Assembly (NCBI RefSeq): GCF_040365225.1
Contig: NZ_AP028055.1
Location: 434,001 to 498,000, forward strand
DNA from: Bacteroides sedimenti
Lineage (GTDB): Bacteria > Bacteroidota > Bacteroidia > Bacteroidales > Bacteroidaceae
DNA length: 64,000 nucleotides
Direction: 5' to 3'
The translations under genes were made by a program, and so were the position numbers. Within the stretch, counting starts at the first letter, position 1. The number at the start of each line of letters is the position of its first letter. Shown piece by piece: positions 35,498 through 44,994 of this stretch. The notes beneath the pieces were generated by a model that was not told the origin of the DNA, did not search any database, and was given only the letters and a program-made list of their open reading frames with translations.

Positions 35498-35549
35498 TAA
35501 CGCTGCTCTGGGCCTAATCTGAATGTGCCGGAGCAGCGTTTTTTGTTTC
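35498..35549 (+). terminator. Terminator of the PHP phosphodiesterase gene
   Basis: AACGCTGCTC pairs with GAGCAGCGTT, followed directly by TTTTGTTT. Confidence 0.8.
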
Positions 35550-35711
35550 ATTTAACTCTAAGATAAACTTCACATTTATATCTATAAAAAAATATAAGTT
35601 TCAGAAACATTATTCAAATAAAGATTGTTTTCATTAAAAATGGATAAAATTTTTGAAGATAAGAGTTTGCTGAGATGCTTTGCTAGTAAATCTGATTTAA
35701 TAATAGAGGTT

Positions 35712-37316
35712 ATGAGAAACAAAATTACTTTTCTGATGTTTGCTGTTATACTCCTATTGAATTATACACAGCAAGTTTATGGGCAGACTTTGCCTTTTGA
35801 ATTGAGCACTGAGACTAATCCTAAATGGTACTATATTGAGAATGCCGGTGTTGAGGCTGGTTATGCTGCTGGACAGGTCATAAAAGTTGAAGCAATGGAT
35901 ACAGTTTGCTATTGGGGAATAAAAACATGTGCAGCTGCTCAGTTATTCAGATTTGAAGCAGTTGAAGGAAGTTCAAGTGAGTTCAGAATCATCAATAAGG
36001 CATTTCCTTCAGGAGAACTGTTAGCAACAACCAAATATGGTACTGCGGTTAATACCTCGTGGACTGTTCAGTTGCTTACCGGAGCTAATGGAGACGAGTA
36101 TCGAATTGTAAGTGGAAGTACAGTTCTTTCAGCTCAACAAGTTGGACTTTTACTTGTGAGCAATGATTTAGGCTATAATTCGGCTTCATGCTGGAAATTT
36201 ACTCCAGTTGGCACCTCAGCGTCTCTTCAGGCTGATATTAATTCGGCTCAATCGTTACTGGATTCCACAATTGAAGGAAACGCCTTCACCCAATATCCAT
36301 CAGCAGCCCGTTCGGCCTTGGCATCTGCCATTGTCGATGCCAATCAATTTATGAGTAGCGTTGACTCTTATACCAATGATCAGATAACAGATGCACAGAT
36401 AACACTAAACTCAGCTATTCTGACATACAAGCATGCAGTTGTAGGGCCGATAAGTACTGCCGCAAATCCTGTATGGCTTGTACTACAGATTCAAGCTACC
36501 GATGCGGAACGCATTCGTAAAGTCATGTCATACAATCCTGATGATGCCACAAAAAGAATTATGGGTCTAAATTCTTCTTTACTTGAACCAACTGATAAGA
36601 TTGTGTGGCGGATAGAAAAAGATAATACTGGTTATTGCGCAATTGTGAGTAAATACGATTATGTTTCTGTCTGCTCGGAATTTGTGAACGATTTTGCAAC
36701 TTGTGTAGCACCTCCCGCTTCTCTTTTTCCGGATTTTGACTGGCATTTAATAGCTGTTGATGGTTATTCTCTAGTTTATAAATTTGTTTTTGGAAAAGTA
36801 ACTCTTCATATGTCAAGAATCTCTCCATATGCTTTTGATAATTATGATATGGGTTCCATGGGGTCACAGTTCAAAGCAATTCCGGTTTCAGAATTCTATA
36901 AGAGTGTTCTTAAATTCACAATCGATTCTATTGCACCGATGAAAAATGCAATTGTGGTAGGAACAGAAAAAGGACAATATCCTCAGGAAGCTTATGATGT
37001 AATTGTTGCAGCTTTTGCCAATGCTCAAGGTGTACACGATAGCGCAACTGCAACCGATGCTGAAACCCTGAATGCCAGAGTGGCTCTACTGGCTGCATGG
37101 AATTCATTCAAGCAATCTGTAAGTACAGGTTTCTATAATCAACCATCTGAGGTGAAAGTTTTTGTTCAGGACAAAAGGATAGTAGTGACTGGTACTGATG
37201 TCTTAATAAAAGCATACACAGTTTCAGGTGTTCAGGTTGATGTAAAGCAACCGTTGGCTAAAGGAATTTATATTGTAAAAGTAGGCAATTTCACCACAAG
37301 AGTCGTAGTCTTATAA
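35712..37316 (+). CDS. Secreted FIVAR-repeat protein with C-terminal sorting-like domain
   Basis: 534 aa from the ATG at 35712, chosen because it begins a clean signal peptide (RNKITFLMFAVILLLNYTQQVYGQ region). The frame is open to 35625, but that stretch is charged. Two modules share the NPxW opening (ETNPKWYYIEN near residue 37, AANPVWLVLQI near residue 255). Each is followed by a three-helix FIVAR-like segment (about 175-245 and 415-475). The last ~50 residues (VKVFVQDKRIVVTGTDVLI... GIYIVKVGNFTTRVVVL) resemble a type IX sorting or cell-surface anchoring domain. No enzyme motif. Probably an extracellular binding or structural protein. Confidence 0.7.
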   Translation: MRNKITFLMFAVILLLNYTQQVYGQTLPFELSTETNPKWYYIENAGVEAGYAAGQVIKVEAMDTVCYWGIKTCAAAQLFRFEAVEGSSSEFRIINKAFPSGELLATTKYGTAVNTSWTVQLLTGANGDEYRIVSGSTVLSAQQVGLLLVSNDLGYNSASCWKFTPVGTSASLQADINSAQSLLDSTIEGNAFTQYPSAARSALASAIVDANQFMSSVDSYTNDQITDAQITLNSAILTYKHAVVGPISTAANPVWLVLQIQATDAERIRKVMSYNPDDATKRIMGLNSSLLEPTDKIVWRIEKDNTGYCAIVSKYDYVSVCSEFVNDFATCVAPPASLFPDFDWHLIAVDGYSLVYKFVFGKVTLHMSRISPYAFDNYDMGSMGSQFKAIPVSEFYKSVLKFTIDSIAPMKNAIVVGTEKGQYPQEAYDVIVAAFANAQGVHDSATATDAETLNARVALLAAWNSFKQSVSTGFYNQPSEVKVFVQDKRIVVTGTDVLIKAYTVSGVQVDVKQPLAKGIYIVKVGNFTTRVVVL

Positions 37317-37330
37317 ATTTACGAACGAAT

Positions 37331-37375
37331 ATAGAAAGCGTCTGTTCCTAAAAGGGAAAGGCGCTTTCTGTTTAT
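37331..37375 (+). terminator. Terminator of the FIVAR protein gene
   Basis: Stem AGAAAGCG/CGCTTTCT with an inner TTCC/GGAA arm, followed by GTTTATATAT. Confidence 0.65.
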
Positions 37376-37703
37376 ATATATATGAAGGTGATTGTTGCTG
37401 TTTTATACAAAAATTATTGTTGTTATTGAGTCTTTCAGAATGCGATTGATGCTCTCTTGGTTAATCAGTTGAAAGAATATTTCTATTTAACTTTTGTGCC
37501 ACTTCAGGGAACTTTTTGTATCTTTCGGAAGATTTTTGAATTATTAAATTAAAGGGAAGAACTTCTTGGATAATTTGTTGTTAAACAATGAATAATATAC
37601 ATTAATGTTACATTCGTTTTCTGATGTTATTCTTGTTCATAAAGGAATTTACGTGATTATAATATTACTATTCTGATAATGTTCACTTTAAATTAAATTA
37701 GCT
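37376..37703. other. Gene-free interval before the thiamine-binding protein gene
   Basis: About 330 AT-rich bases. I looked for a TPP riboswitch (CTGAGA and ACCTGA core) because of the gene downstream and found none. A TATCTTTC near 37517 is one base from a -7 box but is 180 bases from the start codon. Confidence 0.5.
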
Positions 37704-37997
37704 ATGTCTGTAATCATGGAATTTAGCATTTTCCCAATTGATAAAGGGGAACATGTTAGTCAATACGTTAAGAAAGTAATAGAGATGATTGATGCATTAC
37801 CCTGCGAAAGTCAGCTTACATCAATGGGCACGATTGTAGAGTGTGAGACTATGGAAGAGTGTCTTGCTGTTATTTCTAAAGCAAATGCTTTGTTAGAGCA
37901 ATGCTCTGAACGAATATATTGTACAGCAACGTTTGATAACAAACCAGGAAAAAAAGATCAGATGGAACATAAAATCAAAGCTGTCAGAGGTGAATAA
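37704..37997 (+). CDS. MTH1187-type thiamine-binding protein
   Basis: 97 aa, cytoplasmic ferredoxin-like fold (DUF77). The N-terminal EFSIFPIDKGEHVSQYV, the central SQLTSMGTIVECETMEECL and the C-terminal EHKIKAV agree with the MTH1187/YkoF-like family, some members of which bind thiamine. Length is exactly that of the family. The GT9 gene begins 39 bases downstream, perhaps in the same transcript, although the functions are not obviously related. Confidence 0.82.
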   Translation: MSVIMEFSIFPIDKGEHVSQYVKKVIEMIDALPCESQLTSMGTIVECETMEECLAVISKANALLEQCSERIYCTATFDNKPGKKDQMEHKIKAVRGE

Positions 37998-38036
37998 TGA
38001 CAGTTGCAAACACAAAATAAAACAATAAATTGATGT

Positions 38037-39092
38037 ATGAGCTCTTTAAAAAAGATTAATGAAGTAAGAAGAACTGTTTTATCGGTTTTAACAAAGAATA
38101 TTGGTACTTCTACAACGACTCCCAAGGGTAAGCCACTGAATAGAGATGAGGTAAAAAGAATCCTGATTGTAAGACCTAATCACCGTCTGGGGAATCAATT
38201 GCTTATGACACCGCTTATTCAGGAGGTTCAGCAAACTTTTCCCAACTGTAAGATAGACCTTTTCGTAAAAGGATTTGTGGCCCCGATTCTATTTAAGAAT
38301 TATGATAATATTGATCAGATTCTCAGATTGCCTAAGAAGCCTTTTAAAGAACTGGGAACATACATGCAAGGGTGGTTAAAAATCAGATCAAAGAGATATG
38401 ATATCGCCATTAATGTAACCAATGGCTCATCCTCAGGAAGGTTGTTAACCAAGTTTTCTAGGGCAACGTACAAATTCTATGGAGATAATATGACCGACAC
38501 ACATTTTTCGGCTACCGACTATATGCATATTGCCAAAAGGCCTGTGTGCAGTTTGCGTGATTGTCTGTCCATGTTAGGAGTTTCACTTACTGACAGGGAA
38601 ATTCCTTCTTTAGATCTAAAGTTATCATCTTCCGAAATAACTGAAGGAAAAAAACTTCTTAATAACCTCATAGCCGATAAGGAGGCAAAAACCATTTGCC
38701 TTTTCACCTTCGCTACAGGAACAAAATGCTATACAGAAGCCTGGTGGAATGAGTTTTATGAGAAGTTGAAAGCCGCATATCCTCACTTTAATGTGATTGA
38801 AATATTACCGGTGGAAAATATTTCGAAGATTGGGTTCAAGGAACCTTCGTTTTACAGCAAGGATGTTCGCGAAATGGCAGCTGTGATGGCAAACACGGAC
38901 GCTTTCATAGGAGCCGACAGCGGAATCATGCATCTTGCAAGTTCGGCAAAAGTCCCTACTTTTGGATTGTTTTCAGTGACGAGTACCGAAATGTACGAGC
39001 CATATAATAATGGCAGTCGTGCTTTGAATACAAATGAATTGAGTATAGATGAAATGATTGCTATAATAGATAAGGTTTTATCTGCAAAATAG
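38037..39092 (+). CDS. Glycosyltransferase family 9 (heptosyltransferase-like)
   Basis: 351 aa. GT-B fold enzyme of the ADP-heptose:LPS heptosyltransferase family, probably adding a sugar to the lipopolysaccharide core or O-glycan on the cytoplasmic face. ILIVRPNHRLGNQLLMTPLI (about residues 43-62) is the N-terminal family motif. FIGADSGIMHLASSAKVPTFGLF (about 291-313) is the nucleotide-sugar binding motif with the usual D-SGxxH-A pattern. No signal peptide. No other LPS genes are adjacent, so the acceptor is unknown. Confidence 0.88.
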   Translation: MSSLKKINEVRRTVLSVLTKNIGTSTTTPKGKPLNRDEVKRILIVRPNHRLGNQLLMTPLIQEVQQTFPNCKIDLFVKGFVAPILFKNYDNIDQILRLPKKPFKELGTYMQGWLKIRSKRYDIAINVTNGSSSGRLLTKFSRATYKFYGDNMTDTHFSATDYMHIAKRPVCSLRDCLSMLGVSLTDREIPSLDLKLSSSEITEGKKLLNNLIADKEAKTICLFTFATGTKCYTEAWWNEFYEKLKAAYPHFNVIEILPVENISKIGFKEPSFYSKDVREMAAVMANTDAFIGADSGIMHLASSAKVPTFGLFSVTSTEMYEPYNNGSRALNTNELSIDEMIAIIDKVLSAK

Positions 39093-39357
39093 CTTAAATT
39101 TAAATCTTTTACCTGAACAATGAGTGCTGTTGGAAAATGTCTGTTTATGGTGAAGATTTATTATAAAATAACGATTTACAAGTTTAACTTGTTTATATTT
39201 TCCCTCGAACTAATTTCATAAACAATCTTGTTCAGGGAAAATTCATCCAGGCTTTTTTATCTTCGTTAAATAATAATAAATTCACAGTTGATTTCCTGTT
39301 TTAAGTTGTTATAATGTTATTCATAAATGTATAACAGAACCTTAATAAAAGCTGGAA

Positions 39358-40014
39358 ATGAATAAGAAAGAAAGAATTATAATATTACTTGCAGGACTTC
39401 TGTTTTTGTCTTCCTGCAGTCTTTATCGACTGGTAATCAACAGTCATGATAATTATACTTTTCATATCATTCTGCTTTTAGCTGTTGTTTTAGTCCTAAT
39501 AGTGTTATATCGAATTCGTGTCTGGAAAAAGGGTAGAGAAGAGGTCACGGAACAGTTGTTAAACCGGCATGGTATGTCTATAAAGGATTTTTTTGATAGT
39601 GGAAGTTATGTTGGTGGATTTCCGTCTGTTGAAGATATTGTGCCTTCTTTAGTCTGTAGGAAAGATTCTGATGAATTTGTATTTTACCACAGACACTCCT
39701 TGAACAGTATTCCAATAGAAAAATTCAGAATATCAAAAACTTCAATCACAAATGTTACTTTAGAAGAGGCTTCAAATATTATAAAACTGATTGAAGAGCA
39801 TAAAGTTTTACTTGTAAGTTCGTTTACTCCGGATTTTGAAACAAAGAAAAGAAACAATTCTTATTATGTTTCGGTGGAATGGAATGACGGGAGTATCATT
39901 CATATTACTTTGTTTCATTTTGATGGTTATAATTCATTGTTCAGAGCAAATGATTTTAAGTACAAACTTATACACCATATTAATAATCCTTCTTCCGGTG
40001 TCTCACTTTCTTGA
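39358..40014 (+). CDS. Unknown small membrane protein
   Basis: 218 aa, family not recognised. Two hydrophobic segments (about residues 7-22 and 36-53) are separated by a short polar loop. The first ends in FLSSC, which resembles a lipobox, but the second span makes a two-span membrane protein equally likely. The remaining 160 residues are soluble and mixed alpha/beta (VEDIVPSLVCRKDSDEFVFY, then NSYYVSVEWNDGSIIHITLF) with no motif I know. It starts directly after an AT-rich 265-base gap and has no evident operon partner. Confidence 0.6.
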   Translation: MNKKERIIILLAGLLFLSSCSLYRLVINSHDNYTFHIILLLAVVLVLIVLYRIRVWKKGREEVTEQLLNRHGMSIKDFFDSGSYVGGFPSVEDIVPSLVCRKDSDEFVFYHRHSLNSIPIEKFRISKTSITNVTLEEASNIIKLIEEHKVLLVSSFTPDFETKKRNNSYYVSVEWNDGSIIHITLFHFDGYNSLFRANDFKYKLIHHINNPSSGVSLS

Positions 40015-40146
40015 TTTCAAATTGCACCATTATCCACAATGAGGTTGTAACCGGATATTTACCATTAATTATTAATAAAAAGTAGGAAACTAAATTTATG
40101 ACGAAATGTGAAAAGTTTCTTATTTATGCCTAATTACCTGACTAAA

Positions 40147-40180
40147 GTTGGCGTAAATGGAAGATAAAGCTGTACTTTTG
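40147..40180 (+). promoter_or_regulatory. Promoter of the double ABC ATPase gene
   Basis: Perfect -7 box TACTTTTG (40173-40180) 27 bases before the ATG, with GTTG (40147-40150) 22 bases upstream, slightly longer than the usual spacing. Confidence 0.5.
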
Positions 40181-40207
40181 CTTCGTTTTTGGAGTAATAA
40201 GTAAAAA

Positions 40208-41659
40208 ATGCAATCAATAATTTGTCTAAAAGGAGGAGTGACACGCAATGAACTGTATCGGTTCACTCATCCATTATCTGTGAGTATGGAAGCCGGGGAG
40301 CACTTGGCAATTGTGGGGGCAAATGCCAGTGGGAAGAGTTTGCTGGTTGATACTTTGCTGGGTAAACGCCCTCTGAAAGAAGGAACGTTGGAATATGATT
40401 TTTCACCTTCGGCCACTAATACGGCCTATGACAATATAAAGTATATCGCTTTTCGGGATACTTATGGCGCTGCAGATGCCAACTATTATTATCAACAGAG
40501 ATGGAATGCACACGATCAAGACGACGCTCCGGTGGTTCGTGATTCTCTTGGAGAGACAAGCAATGTGCAGTTGCGCGATGAGCTTTTTGAGCTTTTTGCA
40601 ATTGAACCAATGCTGGATAAAAAGTTGATTCTTCTTTCCAGCGGTGAACTTCGAAAATTTCAGTTGACCAAAACTTTACTGACCAACCCACGAGTACTGG
40701 TGATGGACAATCCGTTTATCGGACTAGATGCGAAGACCCGAGATTTATTGCACGATGTCTTGCAAAGACTCACGCTGAAATCTTCTCTGCAAATTATATT
40801 GGTGCTATCCATGTTTGATGACATTCCCGACTTTATCACTCATGTTCTTCCGGTTAAAAATAGGACTTGTGGTAAAAAGGTAACCCGAAAAGAGTACTTT
40901 GACAACTATCAACCCAACATCACTCAGGTTTTCTCTGAGGAAAAAAGAAAAGATCTGTTGAACTTGGAGTATAGTGATCAACTATATAATTCGGAAGAGG
41001 TGGTAAAACTGAACAATGTCTCCATCAGTTATGGCGACCGTACCATCCTGAAAGAGCTGAACTGGACAATTCTTCGTGGACAGAAGTGGGCCCTCTCGGG
41101 TGAAAACGGAGCGGGAAAATCTACTTTGCTCAGTCTGGTATGTGCAGATAATCCACAATCGTATGCCTGCGATATTAGCCTATTCGGTCGGAAACGAGGA
41201 TCAGGTGAAAGTATCTGGGAGATCAAGAAGCATATTGGATATGTTTCTCCGGAGATGCACCGTGCCTACTTGAAGAATCTGCCGACAATAGATATCGTGG
41301 CTTCGGGATTGCACGACTCCATCGGGCTCTACAAAAAGCCGCGTCCTGAGCAGATGTCAGCCTGTGAGTGGTGGATGGATATATTCGGTATTCTATCCTT
41401 GAAAGATCGTCCCTTTCTGCAACTCTCTTCGGGTGAACAACGATTGGTGTTGTTGGCCCGTGCGTTCGTAAAAGATCCGGAATTGCTGATACTTGATGAA
41501 CCTCTTCATGGACTGGATACCCGTAACCGGAAAAAAGTAAAATCAATTGTTGAGGCTTTCTGTGAAAGGAAAGATAAGACGATTATTTATGTGACACATT
41601 ATGAAAATGAGCTGCCTGTTTCTATAACAGACAGACTCATTTTGAAGAGAAACAAATAA
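40208..41659 (+). CDS. Duplicated ABC ATPase, ModF/PhrA-like
   Basis: 483 aa with two complete ATP-binding cassettes and no membrane span. First cassette: Walker A GANASGKS near residue 37, signature LLSSGELRKFQ, Walker B VLVMDNPFIGLD. Second: Walker A GENGAGKST near residue 298, signature QLSSGEQRLVLLARA, Walker B LLILDEPLHGLD, H-loop YVTHYENE. This layout matches ModF (historically PhrA), a soluble double ABC protein whose role is unclear (molybdate metabolism by name). No ABC permease or modABC gene is nearby, so transport is not supported by context. Confidence 0.82.
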   Translation: MQSIICLKGGVTRNELYRFTHPLSVSMEAGEHLAIVGANASGKSLLVDTLLGKRPLKEGTLEYDFSPSATNTAYDNIKYIAFRDTYGAADANYYYQQRWNAHDQDDAPVVRDSLGETSNVQLRDELFELFAIEPMLDKKLILLSSGELRKFQLTKTLLTNPRVLVMDNPFIGLDAKTRDLLHDVLQRLTLKSSLQIILVLSMFDDIPDFITHVLPVKNRTCGKKVTRKEYFDNYQPNITQVFSEEKRKDLLNLEYSDQLYNSEEVVKLNNVSISYGDRTILKELNWTILRGQKWALSGENGAGKSTLLSLVCADNPQSYACDISLFGRKRGSGESIWEIKKHIGYVSPEMHRAYLKNLPTIDIVASGLHDSIGLYKKPRPEQMSACEWWMDIFGILSLKDRPFLQLSSGEQRLVLLARAFVKDPELLILDEPLHGLDTRNRKKVKSIVEAFCERKDKTIIYVTHYENELPVSITDRLILKRNK

Positions 41660-41734
41660 TAGTGTTAACTGTTTCTCGAAGTCAGAAAATCTTCCAGTGC
41701 GGGAATTGATAGTTGGGCTGGTCAACTGAAATTT

Positions 41735-43237
41735 TTATCCACAATGGAAGTAGGTCTCAACAACCTCTCTCATCTTTGCAGGGTTGATCAGTAGTTCCTT
41801 ACGCAATTCGCCATCATTATAAGCTTTCAACTTGCAGATAACTCCATCAATCATACTTGGACTAAACACATTGTGCTGCTCAAAAATTGCACGTTGCTGC
41901 TGCAGGCAATCAGCAGATGCCGCACAACTATCAGGCAACTGATCCAACGATTGAAGCCGCACTTTGTTCTCTTCCTTATGTATGTCTATGTTTACGTAGG
42001 TTTTTTCAGTTATATTCAAAGCATCCTTTATCTCAAAGCCATGGCGGCAGGCAACAGCCAGACTGGCCATGAGTAGGTAAATATCAGCCGACCCGTCCGG
42101 CGAACGCATCTCGACAGTTTGTTTATTTGAAGTGTCGTTGTTGCTGATTGTTTCAAGTGGATTTGTCATGGCACACATATCTTTTTTGGCCGACCATCCT
42201 AATAGAACGCGGACTAGAACAGAACGGTTGCGGTCTCCCCAACAAATATTAGTAGGTGCTTCCTGGTTTGGAACTAAACGGAAATAAGACGTTGGTGTAG
42301 TATTTCCAAACGCCGTGATGGAAGGAGCCAGATGCATCATGCCTGCAATGGCTTTGCGTGCGGTGTCTGACAGTACGCCATTTTCCAGCATCTGGTTTTT
42401 GCCCGCTTTAGTTATACGCATGTGTATGTGTAGGCCCGACCCTGCTTTTCCGGCTGTAATTTTGGGAGCAAAAGTGATATTATACCCATATTGACTGGCT
42501 AAATTGCGGATAATCCATTTTGCAATCATCAACTGATCTGCTGCATCTTCTGCTTTTGTGGGTAAAAACTCAATCTCGTTTTGTTCGTAAGTTAATCCAT
42601 CCTGCGTAAAATTACCCACTTCAGAATGTCCGTATTTAATCTTTCCGTTTGCCTGCGAAATGTATTTCATGCATTGAGTGCGGAACTGATTAAACTTGTC
42701 GTAAGGACCCGATTCGTGGTATCCATGCTGATCAGTTGCAGGAAAGAGCCCATCATTGGGTGCAATTACATAATATTCCAGTTCACCCATCGCTTCAAAC
42801 TGCATTCCAGTTATTTTGGTAAATGCTAGGCAGGCTTTGTGTAATGTATATTCCGGAGAACTTTCAAGTGGTTCGCCATCTTTGTTGAAGAAAGAGCATA
42901 GCATGGTCAGCGTAGGTGTCTGGGCAAATGGATCGACGAATGCCGTTCGAAAACGAGGAATGGCATAGAGGTCACTACTCCCGGCTTCAATAAAGGAGAA
43001 AAGGCTAGAACCATCTACACGTTCGCCACAGCTTAGTATGGTAATCAAATAATCAGCACTATTAATTACAAAGTTTAAAGTCTTCAATCTACCATCACCG
43101 GCAGGATACATGAAGTTGATCATTTGAATATCCTGTTCTTTGATGAAAGAAATAATATCTGTTTTGGTAAACTCTTCAGGTGCTTTTTGAAGGAACTTCA
43201 CCAATTTGTTTGGATTCATTTCTATTTTGTGTTTCAT
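41735..43237 (-). CDS. Glutamine synthetase, type I family
   Basis: Forms glutamine from glutamate, ammonia and ATP, or is a GS-I relative using another amine. About 500 aa from the ATG at 43237. The frame is open to 43273, but its TTG there lies inside the promoter -7 box. Visible motifs: the beta-grasp N-terminal region (to ~100), metal-binding MGELEYY, the ATP/glutamate segment KITAGKAGSGLHIHM, WGDRNRSVLVRV and the C-terminal VEMRSPDGSAD. The sequence NRSVLVRVLLGW departs from the common NRSxxIRIP, so it is a divergent GS-I. The large GS-III enzyme typical of Bacteroides is not this gene. Convergent with the ABC ATPase gene. Confidence 0.88.
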   Translation of the reverse strand: MKHKIEMNPNKLVKFLQKAPEEFTKTDIISFIKEQDIQMINFMYPAGDGRLKTLNFVINSADYLITILSCGERVDGSSLFSFIEAGSSDLYAIPRFRTAFVDPFAQTPTLTMLCSFFNKDGEPLESSPEYTLHKACLAFTKITGMQFEAMGELEYYVIAPNDGLFPATDQHGYHESGPYDKFNQFRTQCMKYISQANGKIKYGHSEVGNFTQDGLTYEQNEIEFLPTKAEDAADQLMIAKWIIRNLASQYGYNITFAPKITAGKAGSGLHIHMRITKAGKNQMLENGVLSDTARKAIAGMMHLAPSITAFGNTTPTSYFRLVPNQEAPTNICWGDRNRSVLVRVLLGWSAKKDMCAMTNPLETISNNDTSNKQTVEMRSPDGSADIYLLMASLAVACRHGFEIKDALNITEKTYVNIDIHKEENKVRLQSLDQLPDSCAASADCLQQQRAIFEQHNVFSPSMIDGVICKLKAYNDGELRKELLINPAKMREVVETYFHCG

Positions 43238-43270
43238 GCTTTGATTTGTTTGTTTAAGGTTTATAATTGT

Positions 43271-43301
43271 CAAAGATAACAGAATATATCAAAATGTCAA
43301 T
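43271..43301 (-). promoter_or_regulatory. Promoter of the glutamine synthetase gene
   Basis: On the minus strand ATTG (43298-43301), 19-base spacer, perfect TATCTTTG (43271-43278). It fixes the start at 43237, with a leader of roughly 28 bases. Confidence 0.65.
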
Positions 43302-44101
43302 ATTTGGCCGTCTTAAATTGCTTATGTTTTAATTATATTTTTATGATAGAGTTGTGTTGAACCATTTTGCTATTAAAATGAAAGTTGTATAAGCCGACTA
43401 TATATGGGCTGAGTTAACGGCTCTTTGCAAACAGAATAATGTGATCCTCTTTATTACTTACCAGATTGGAGAACTATTTACTTGATAGGAAGAACTTGTT
43501 ATTGACATGGCGCTGATGGGAGGGGGGCATCTATAATGGTTCTAACCGTTATTATATTTTTAACGGTATGTTAAGTTAGAGAGTTGAGTTGAAAATACTG
43601 TTTTAGAATTCTTGAGAGTCTGTCATTTCATACTCTTATTCGGAAAAACTTAAATATCTCCAGGAAACTGTATTAGGAATTTAAACTGTCGCCATGAAGT
43701 GCCTGATAGTTTGTTGTATATCCTGTTTTTATGGTTTTCTGGTTTTTCTGCTATAAAAATATTGCATCACTTATTTATTTCTTGTGAAAAGATATATTCG
43801 ATAATAACCTCAAGAGGTTCTGTTTATTCATTTCAACCTTAATTAATGCTTTCGCGCATTACAAAGAAGTAGGTTGGGTTTAAATCTATTCTTTTTAATG
43901 GCCACTCTAAACAACGCTGATTTTCATTGTTTTTATGCTAGCGATGAATCATGAAAACCATTGGGGGATTTTTTATTATTATCTGTATTTTGTCTGCAAC
44001 TTTTTGAAAGACAGATTCGTCTAAATAGAAAAGAGTATATAACCGGCCATTTTTGAAAGCACAGACTATATTTAATTACCAACATCAAATAACTTCTAAT
44101 T
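43302..44101. other. Gene-free interval of 800 bases
   Basis: Between the divergent glutamine synthetase and DUF3836 genes. I see no credible gene. A 69-codon minus frame at 43933-44142 overlaps the start of the next gene and is not protein-like. Small inverted repeats occur (AACCTC/GAGGTT near 43807-43820; AGCCG/CGGCT near 43392-43431). TATATTTA at 44067-44074 is a weak -7 candidate for the next gene. Confidence 0.5.
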
Positions 44102-44614
44102 ATGAAAAAGATTATTTTAAGTATCAGTTTAGTAATCAGCATTGCTTTCTGTTTATTGTTTAGTTGTAATACTGAGGTAAGTGCTCAGGACTCTCAAAGA
44201 TTTGTATATAACAAAAGTTATGATAATGAAATTGTTTACTTATGTGATTCAGTCACTAATATTCTTACTCCATATCTGAAATATGAATTTACCTATAATC
44301 AAGATGGTAAGATGAACAGTAAAAAGGCTTTTCGTTGGGATCTGTCAGGAAAACAATGGCTACCATATTATCTGTTTACTTCAACATTTGTAGGTGATAA
44401 CGAGATTCAGGAGTTTGCTTTGTGGAGCAATAAGTCTAAAGATTTTACACGTAACAAAGAAAAAGTCATTTTTTGCAAAGACGAAAAGTTAGATCGTTCA
44501 ATTTATATTTCATTTAGATGGAATGAAAAGAACGAAAAATGGGAAGTGAGCAATGAAGAGCATTTGGATAATTATATTGCTATGCTGATTAATGGTTCCT
44601 CTAAAAAGAAATAG
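44102..44614 (+). CDS. Exported DUF3836-like protein
   Basis: 170 aa. The N terminus is a signal sequence with LLFSC (Cys22) as possible lipobox and SAQD (about residue 29) as alternative cleavage site. The body fits the DUF3836 pattern: KYEFTYNQDGKMNSKKAFRW, then WLPYYLFTSTFVGDNEIQEFALW and a last ISFRWNEKNEKWE strand. It resembles YD-type beta-hairpin repeats. Members are Bacteroides-specific secreted proteins of unknown function. Stand-alone gene. Confidence 0.72.
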   Translation: MKKIILSISLVISIAFCLLFSCNTEVSAQDSQRFVYNKSYDNEIVYLCDSVTNILTPYLKYEFTYNQDGKMNSKKAFRWDLSGKQWLPYYLFTSTFVGDNEIQEFALWSNKSKDFTRNKEKVIFCKDEKLDRSIYISFRWNEKNEKWEVSNEEHLDNYIAMLINGSSKKK

Positions 44615-44655
44615 AATACTTTGCCCTGAACTTTTCTCAATAACTAGCTCTTCCT

Positions 44656-44739
44656 AGTCTACTTTTGAAGTTTACTTTGATATTATTTGCGGTTTACAAT
44701 CGGTTTACACTAAGTCTACTTTTGGGGTGCGGTCTACAA
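44656..44739. repeat. Short interspersed direct repeats
   Basis: AGTCTACTTTTG occurs at 44656-44667 and again at 44713-44724. GCGGTTTACAA, TCGGTTTACAC and GCGGTCTACAA occur at 44689-44699, 44700-44710 and 44729-44739. Together they suggest a decayed ~57-bp duplication plus an 11-bp tandem unit. Confidence 0.5.
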
Positions 44740-44808
44740 ATAATCTGCAATTTCCCACTTCTTTAAATTGTTGCATTATATTTAAGTGTTTAATAATCAG
44801 ATAAAAAA

Positions 44809-44842
44809 TAAAAGCTCCAGCCTGTTAAGACTGGAGCTTTTC
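44809..44842 (-). terminator. Terminator downstream of tRNA-Cys
   Basis: AAAGCTCCAG pairs with CTGGAGCTTT. The flanking A-rich side at 44803-44813 becomes the T-run on the minus strand. Confidence 0.75.
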
Positions 44843-44851
44843 CCCATTAAG

Positions 44852-44922
44852 AGGTCTCTGGCGGATTCGAACCGCCGTAGACGGTTTTGCAGACCGGTGC
44901 CTAGCCACTCGGCCAAGAGACC
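44852..44922 (-). tRNA. tRNA-Cys (anticodon GCA)
   Basis: Acceptor stem GGUCUCU pairs perfectly with AGAGACC; the discriminator is U, as usual for Cys. The anticodon loop CUGCAAA gives GCA. The T arm is GGCGGUUCGAAUCCGCC. CCA is not encoded. Confidence 0.92.
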
Positions 44923-44994
44923 TTATTACGTGATTGCGAGTGCAAAGGTAATACATTTTTCTTATCTTCCAAACGTTCTGCATTAAAAAATTGC

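Noticed and set aside
37376..37703. TPP riboswitch upstream of the thiamine-binding protein gene
   Set aside because: Neither the CTGAGA nor the ACCTG core elements are present in the interval.
41735..43237. Typical Bacteroides GlnN (GS-III)
   Set aside because: The protein is about 500 aa with GS-I motifs; GS-III enzymes are about 730 aa with different spacing.
43933..44142. 69-codon minus-strand frame in the gap before the DUF3836-like gene
   Set aside because: It overlaps the start of the DUF3836-like gene, and its composition simply reflects AT-rich DNA. No family resemblance.
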